This document shows positions 60,443 to 64,000 of a stretch of 64,000 bases of DNA, one piece after another. The stretch covers positions 1 to 64,000 of the forward strand of contig CAZSYT010000002.1 of the NCBI GenBank assembly GCA_964610905.1. Reading direction: 5' to 3'. The stretch is from JAJZJT01 sp964610905. Lineage in GTDB: Bacteria; Actinomycetota; Acidimicrobiia; Acidimicrobiales; RAAP-2. The notes under the pieces are model-generated. The model was not told the DNA's origin. It saw nothing but the letters and a program-made list of their open reading frames with translations, and searched no databases. The position numbers and the translations under genes were made by a program. Every line of letters starts with the position of its first letter. Positions within the stretch are counted from its first letter, which is position 1.

Positions 60443-61693
60443 TCACACCTCCCCGTACCGGAGGCTGATGGCGGCGAGCGCCTGCTGCAGGTCGGTCGCC
60501 TCGCCGGGGGGCTCGGGGAGGCGGACCGGTCCGTGCTCACGGGACGGCAGCAGGACGGTGGCGTTGCCGGGAGTGGTGGGCTCCCCGCGCTGGTTGGTGA
60601 CCGACAGCTCGACGTCGACCGCCGGGCGGTCGCCCTCGGCCAGGTAGGCACGGGTCACCGTCCCCTGCAACCACTGCGTGTCGCCCACGTAGTTGAACCG
60701 GCGGAACTCGCACTCGAGCTTCCACAGCCAGGCGTCGTCCCCCATCCAGTCGGTGCAGAGGTGGACGAGCCAGGTCTCGCGCATCCGCCCGTAGTCGAAG
60801 GTGGTCGGGTTCCCGCTGCGGCGGGCGAACGCGGGGTCCCAGTGGACCCGCTGCATGACGTCGGGGACGTTCAGCTCGTCGCGGTGGAAGAACCGCGGGA
60901 TGCGGGTGCGGTTGCGCCAGGCAAGGCGGAGCGGCTTCACCCCGTAGAGGCCCATGCCCATCCCCACGTGCCAGCAGACGATGTCCGTCACCGTCAGCGG
61001 CCCCTTCACCATGGGACCGACCACGTCGCCCACGGCCACGTCCTCGAAGAACCGGGGCTCGGGCCCGCGGCGACGCTCGGCCGCGTACTGCGCCTCGATG
61101 GCGGCGATCTCGTCGTCGACATAGGGGCGGACCTCGACGGCCTCGTACTTCCTCCGTGCCCGGGCCTCGGTCCGCTCGGTCCGGATCATGAGCCGGTACT
61201 GGGCCGACAGGAGCGGTCCTCCGGTCTCGCGGAAGACCTGGGCGGTCCACTCGTGGACGGCGCGGCCGGCGAACTCGCTCTGCTTGTCGAGGACGCCGAC
61301 GAGGGCGTTGCGCCGGGACACCCTGCGGTCGGGGCGAAGCGGCGCCCACCACTCGCGGGCGCTCGCCGAGTAGAAGGCGTGCACCCCGCGCAGCGGGTCA
61401 CCCCGCATCAGGTCTGCGTGCTCGGCGGCCACTTCCACGACCTCGTCCTCGCCGATGAGGCTGTCGCCGCCCACCAGGGCCGGCGACGCGAGGGGGCCGC
61501 CCCAGACCGTGCCCCGGCCGTAGTCGGGGTCGCACCACAGGGGGTTGTCGTCGCCGTAGGCCTCGGCCACGTGCCGGAAGGCGTCCGTCCCCGGGCTCGT
61601 GTAGTGGGGCGGCACCGGGTGCGGCTCGGGGATGCCGATGCGGGAGCGCAGGCGGTCGACGGCCTCGTCGGTGATCGTTCCCTCGCTGCCCAT
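60443..61693 (-). CDS. MaoC-like (double hot-dog) hydratase
   Basis: 416 residues. The N-terminal FAS1-DH-like half contains 'YTSPGTDAFRHVAEAYGDDN' and 'PLWCDPDYGRGTVWGGPLAS'; the C-terminal half contains 'FFEDVAVGDVVGPMVKGPLT' and 'TVTDIVCWHVGMGMGLYG', a hot-dog fold without the canonical D-x4-H motif, and 'NYVGDTQWLQGTVTRAYLAE'. Likely an enoyl-CoA hydratase-type enzyme acting on bulky CoA esters, as ChsH1/ChsH2 do. The ATG 61693 follows the AT-rich motif; an in-frame ATG at 61702 would be leaderless too. Confidence 0.82.
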   Translation of the reverse strand: MGSEGTITDEAVDRLRSRIGIPEPHPVPPHYTSPGTDAFRHVAEAYGDDNPLWCDPDYGRGTVWGGPLASPALVGGDSLIGEDEVVEVAAEHADLMRGDPLRGVHAFYSASAREWWAPLRPDRRVSRRNALVGVLDKQSEFAGRAVHEWTAQVFRETGGPLLSAQYRLMIRTERTEARARRKYEAVEVRPYVDDEIAAIEAQYAAERRRGPEPRFFEDVAVGDVVGPMVKGPLTVTDIVCWHVGMGMGLYGVKPLRLAWRNRTRIPRFFHRDELNVPDVMQRVHWDPAFARRSGNPTTFDYGRMRETWLVHLCTDWMGDDAWLWKLECEFRRFNYVGDTQWLQGTVTRAYLAEGDRPAVDVELSVTNQRGEPTTPGNATVLLPSREHGPVRLPEPPGEATDLQQALAAISLRYGEV

Positions 61694-61720
61694 GACGCGC
61701 ATATTATATGTAATCACGCT
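61694..61720 (-). promoter_or_regulatory. AT-rich promoter motif, divergent (MaoC-like and RAGND-repeat genes)
   Basis: On the minus strand GATTACATATAATATGCGCG then TC and ATG. TATAAT is a consensus -10 nine bases before the ATG, and GAT-N-ACATA-N-AATAT matches the P450 promoter. On the plus strand the patch can drive the gene starting at 61757. Confidence 0.75.
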
Positions 61721-61756
61721 CGCTGACCCCGGCGAGCAGGGCGAGGAGGGGACCGG

Positions 61757-62802
61757 GTGCGGACCAGCGCCGAAGGGACACCGGGCGCGACCGGTGCCGG
61801 CAGTGCACCCGAGGCAGGCTCCCGGGCCGGCAACGACCGGGCCGGCAACGACCGGGCCGGCAACGACCGGGCCGGCAACGACCGGGCCGGCAACGACCGG
61901 GCCGGCNNNNNNNNNNNNNNNNNNNNNNNNNNNNNNNNNNNNNNNNNNNNNNNNNNNNNNNNNNNNNNNNNNNNNNNNNNNNNNNNNNNNNNNNNNNNNN
62001 NNNNNNCGGCAACGACCGGGCCGGCAACGACCGGGCCGGCAACGACCGGGCCGGCAACGACAAGGTGTACATCCACGAGTTCATCGACATCACCAAGCAG
62101 AACCGGGCCCGCTACATGCACCACATGACGGCGAACTGGAGCCCCATCGCCCAGCAGGAACGGGGGCAGCTCTGCTTCGGGGTCTGGGGCGTCGTGGGAT
62201 CGACCGGCCGCTGGCCGGCGGTGGTCAACCTGTGGGAGGAGGACGGCTGGGCCGGGCTCGCCTCCTCGTTCGGCCACGAGCTCGGGCACGCCGACCTGCA
62301 GGACCCTGCGCTCGCCCGGTGGTGGGCAGCAGCGGCCGACCTGCGCTCGGGGGGGACCGACCGGCTGCTCGTGCCGGCGGCGTGGTCCCCTACCGTCACC
62401 GAGCTGTGCGACCGGGGGGCGGGGGGCGTCGCCTACGCCCACGACCAGGTGCGGGTGCCGCCCGGCTCGGTCGCCGACTACCTCGAGCTCGCCCGCGACG
62501 AGGCCGGCCCCTTCTACCAACGCTTCGGGTGGGAGCTCACCGGTGCCTGGGAGACGGCGATGCGCAACGACGACGAGGCGTTCGTGCTGTGGTCGATCCC
62601 GACGTGGGAGCAGTGGGGCGAGGCGCAGCGCTGCCTCCACGGGACCTCGGACGGTGCCGCCTGGCGGGAGCGCCACCGCTCGAAGGTCGACGACGTCCGG
62701 CGTGTCCTCCTCGTGGACGCCCCGCTCAGCCCGCTGCGCACCGGGCGCCAGCCCTCCCGCGACGACCGCGACGACCGCGACGACCGCTGGAGCGAGACCT
62801 GA
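61757..62802 (+). CDS. NIPSNAP-like protein with N-terminal RAGND pentapeptide array (spans assembly gap)
   Basis: A GTG at 61757, with GGAGGGG seven bases before it, opens a frame of 22 residues and then RAGND repeats (five full copies visible, then the gap). To the right of the gap three full copies lead in frame through AGNDK into 'VYIHEFIDITKQNRARYMHH'. The folded part resembles NIPSNAP/dimeric alpha-beta barrel proteins in two halves: 'GVWGVVGSTGRWPAVVNLWE' and 'VPPGSVADYLELARDEAGPF' with 'FVLWSIPTWEQWGEAQR'. It ends in a DRDDRDDR tail. The two flanks differ in phase only because the gap is an arbitrary 100 N. Function unknown. It diverges from the MaoC-like operon. Confidence 0.65.
61823..62061. 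repeat. 15-bp tandem repeat CGGGCCGGCAACGAC with an assembly gap inside
   Basis: Exact copies from 61823 to the gap at 61907, and from 62007 to 62061. The true copy number is unknown. Confidence 0.95.
61907..62006. other. Assembly gap (100 N)
   Basis: Run of 100 N inside the 15-bp repeat; the round length suggests a scaffolding gap of unknown size. Confidence 0.99.
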
Positions 62803-62819
62803 CGCGCCGCCCGCACCTC

Positions 62820-62835
62820 CGGGCCGTCGGGCCCG
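62820..62835. terminator. Possible terminator hairpin
   Basis: CGGGCC, loop GTCG, GGCCCG in the 57-base gap between the convergent RAGND-repeat gene and the ligase gene. Short stem, no T-run. Confidence 0.4.
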
Positions 62836-62859
62836 AAGGGGTCGGCGGCAGTGGGAGGC

Positions 62860-64000
62860 TCAGGACGACGAGGTGCCCTCGGGCGCTCGGGCTAGCCCGG
62901 CGGCCAACTGCTGCCGGAGCACCTTGCCCACCTCGCTGCGAGGCAGCTCCTCCGCCCGGTGGAAGGCCACGGGCACCTTGTAGGGAGCGAGGTGCTCGCG
63001 GCACACGGCGACGAGCTCGTCGTCGGAGGCGTCGCCGACGACGACGGCGACCGGCACCTGGCCGAGGCGCTCGTCGGGCAGGCCGACCACGGCGGCCTCG
63101 CGCACCCCGGCGGCGAGGCACAGCACCTCTTCGACCTGCTCGGGGAAGACCTTGTTGCCGCCCCGGTTGATGAGGTCGGACGTCCGTCCCTCTATCCACA
63201 CGAAGCCCTCGGCGTCCACCCGGGCGTGGTCGCCGGTGCGGAGGTAGCCGTCGTCGTCCAGCCGGTCGGCGAGCGAGGCACCCCCGGCGTAGCCGACCGC
63301 CATGCGCGGCGGGCGCACCAGGAGCTCCCCCACCGAGCCTTCGGGCACGTGCTCGCCGTTCTCGCCCACCACCCGGATCGAGACGCCGGGGTGCGGCCGC
63401 CCCACTGCACCGAGCTTGTCCGGGTGCTCGCGTGCGTCGGCGGCGGTCCAGCCGATCACCTCCCCGACCTCGGCCTGGCCGTACCCGTTGAGGACGGTCA
63501 CGCCGAAGCGGTCCATGAAGCGTCGGGCGGCGAGCGGCGAGAGCGGGGCCGTGATGCTGCGGACGTAGCGGAGCGGGGCGAGGTCGGTGACCGCCGGGTC
63601 GTCGGCCAGCATGACCATCGCCGCCGGCGGCAGGACCGTCGATCGGATCCGGTGCCGGTGGACGAGCTCGGCGAACTCCGCGGTGGCGAAACGGGCCATG
63701 AGGACGACGGCGGCACCGGCCCGGAGCCCGAAGCACACGTTGTAGATGCCCGCGTTCAGGGCCACCGACACTGGGACCAGGTTGGGTGTCGGCTCGCCCT
63801 GCGAGCCGCCCGACCCCGCCGAGGACGTCCCGCCCCGCAGGGGGCCGAGCACCCGGTCGAGGAGCTCGAGGTAGCCGTCGTGGGTCTGCAGGATGGCCTT
63901 GGGTGGCCCGGTCGTCCCCGACGTCCACGTGACGAAGGCGACGTCGTCCCCGTGGCGCACCGGCCGCGGCAGCGGTGTGACGCCCGACGCGTCCACGAGG
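62860..64000 (-). CDS. Acyl-CoA synthetase (AMP-binding), 5' end outside window
   Basis: The frame is open to the end of the window. Visible motifs: 'FVTWTSGTTGPPKAILQTHD' (A3), 'NGYGQAEVGEVIGWTAADAR' (A5), 'GYLRTGDHARVDAEGFVWIE' and 'GRTSDLINRGGNKVFPEQVE' (A7-A8), C-terminal Lys in 'RSEVGKVLRQQLA'. The N-terminal domain (about 130 residues) lies beyond the window. Activates carboxylic acids to CoA esters; third ligase of the cluster. Confidence 0.9.
   Translation of the reverse strand, partial: LVDASGVTPLPRPVRHGDDVAFVTWTSGTTGPPKAILQTHDGYLELLDRVLGPLRGGTSSAGSGGSQGEPTPNLVPVSVALNAGIYNVCFGLRAGAAVVLMARFATAEFAELVHRHRIRSTVLPPAAMVMLADDPAVTDLAPLRYVRSITAPLSPLAARRFMDRFGVTVLNGYGQAEVGEVIGWTAADAREHPDKLGAVGRPHPGVSIRVVGENGEHVPEGSVGELLVRPPRMAVGYAGGASLADRLDDDGYLRTGDHARVDAEGFVWIEGRTSDLINRGGNKVFPEQVEEVLCLAAGVREAAVVGLPDERLGQVPVAVVVGDASDDELVAVCREHLAPYKVPVAFHRAEELPRSEVGKVLRQQLAAGLARAPEGTSSS

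Noticed and set aside
61823..62061. CRISPR array
   Set aside because: The 15-bp units are contiguous with no spacers.

Overview
The window is very GC-rich, roughly 70-75% by eye, with frequent GTG and occasional TTG starts and many 4-base GTGA/ATGA stop-start overlaps. Gene content includes a mycofactocin-type SDR, TIGR03086-like and F420/LLM-type proteins, a DUF2510 protein, a WYL regulator, and many acyl-CoA dehydrogenases, enoyl-CoA hydratases and acyl-CoA synthetases. Together this suggests an actinobacterium, perhaps an uncultured Acidimicrobiia-like lineage (inference). An assembly gap of 100 N lies at 61907-62006, and several genes carry single-base frameshifts that may be assembly errors.

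1-21 kb is a housekeeping and accessory region: a secreted beta-propeller protein (partial), a thiamine-binding MTH1187-like protein, a beta-hydroxyacid dehydrogenase-type reductase, a mycofactocin-type SDR, a DUF2157-like membrane protein, a DUF302 protein, an aldo/keto reductase, a WYL regulator divergent from a TIGR03086 protein, a LysR regulator divergent from a methyltransferase, a two-component system whose response regulator is broken, a GerMN/Gmad2 surface protein and a fosmidomycin-resistance-type MFS pump. At 21-23.5 kb are a DedA protein fused to a cytochrome-b-like membrane domain and a decayed IS630-family transposase. At 23.5-26.1 kb a DHA2 drug pump and a TetR regulator form a unit with a candidate operator.

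26-64 kb is a large catabolic region organised as several divergent operons: a FadD-like ligase, a single-chain ETF (beta-alpha fusion), ECH, acyl-CoA dehydrogenase, DECR-like SDR and ECH (minus strand); family III CoA-transferase, acyl-CoA synthetase, SCP-x/Ltp2-like thiolase and its DUF35 partner (plus); two ABC solute-binding proteins without a permease, plus SDRs (minus); Rieske oxygenase, acetoacetate-decarboxylase-like protein, ACMSD-type amidohydrolase, TetR and SDR (plus); P450, acyl-CoA dehydrogenase and two more amidohydrolases (minus); KstR-like TetR and LLM oxidoreductase (plus); then a TPP-enzyme-like protein, a double ECH, acyl-CoA dehydrogenase, ECH and a MaoC-like hydratase (minus). 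The logic is oxygenase attack and CoA activation, followed by beta-oxidation or retro-aldol cleavage, as in steroid side-chain or ring catabolism. The substrate cannot be read from the sequence.

The most distinctive features are: (i) an AT-rich motif with a TATCC core placed just before start codons in several of these operons, apparently giving leaderless promoters; (ii) a gene at 61757-62802 whose N-terminal part is an in-frame array of RAGND pentapeptides (15-bp repeat) that the assembly could not close; (iii) an in-frame tandem ECH-ECH reading frame in which 383 bp appear identical between the copies; (iv) an unusual density of short tandem repeats, one of them a string of Shine-Dalgarno-like units before a start codon. 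No rRNA, tRNA or CRISPR array was seen.
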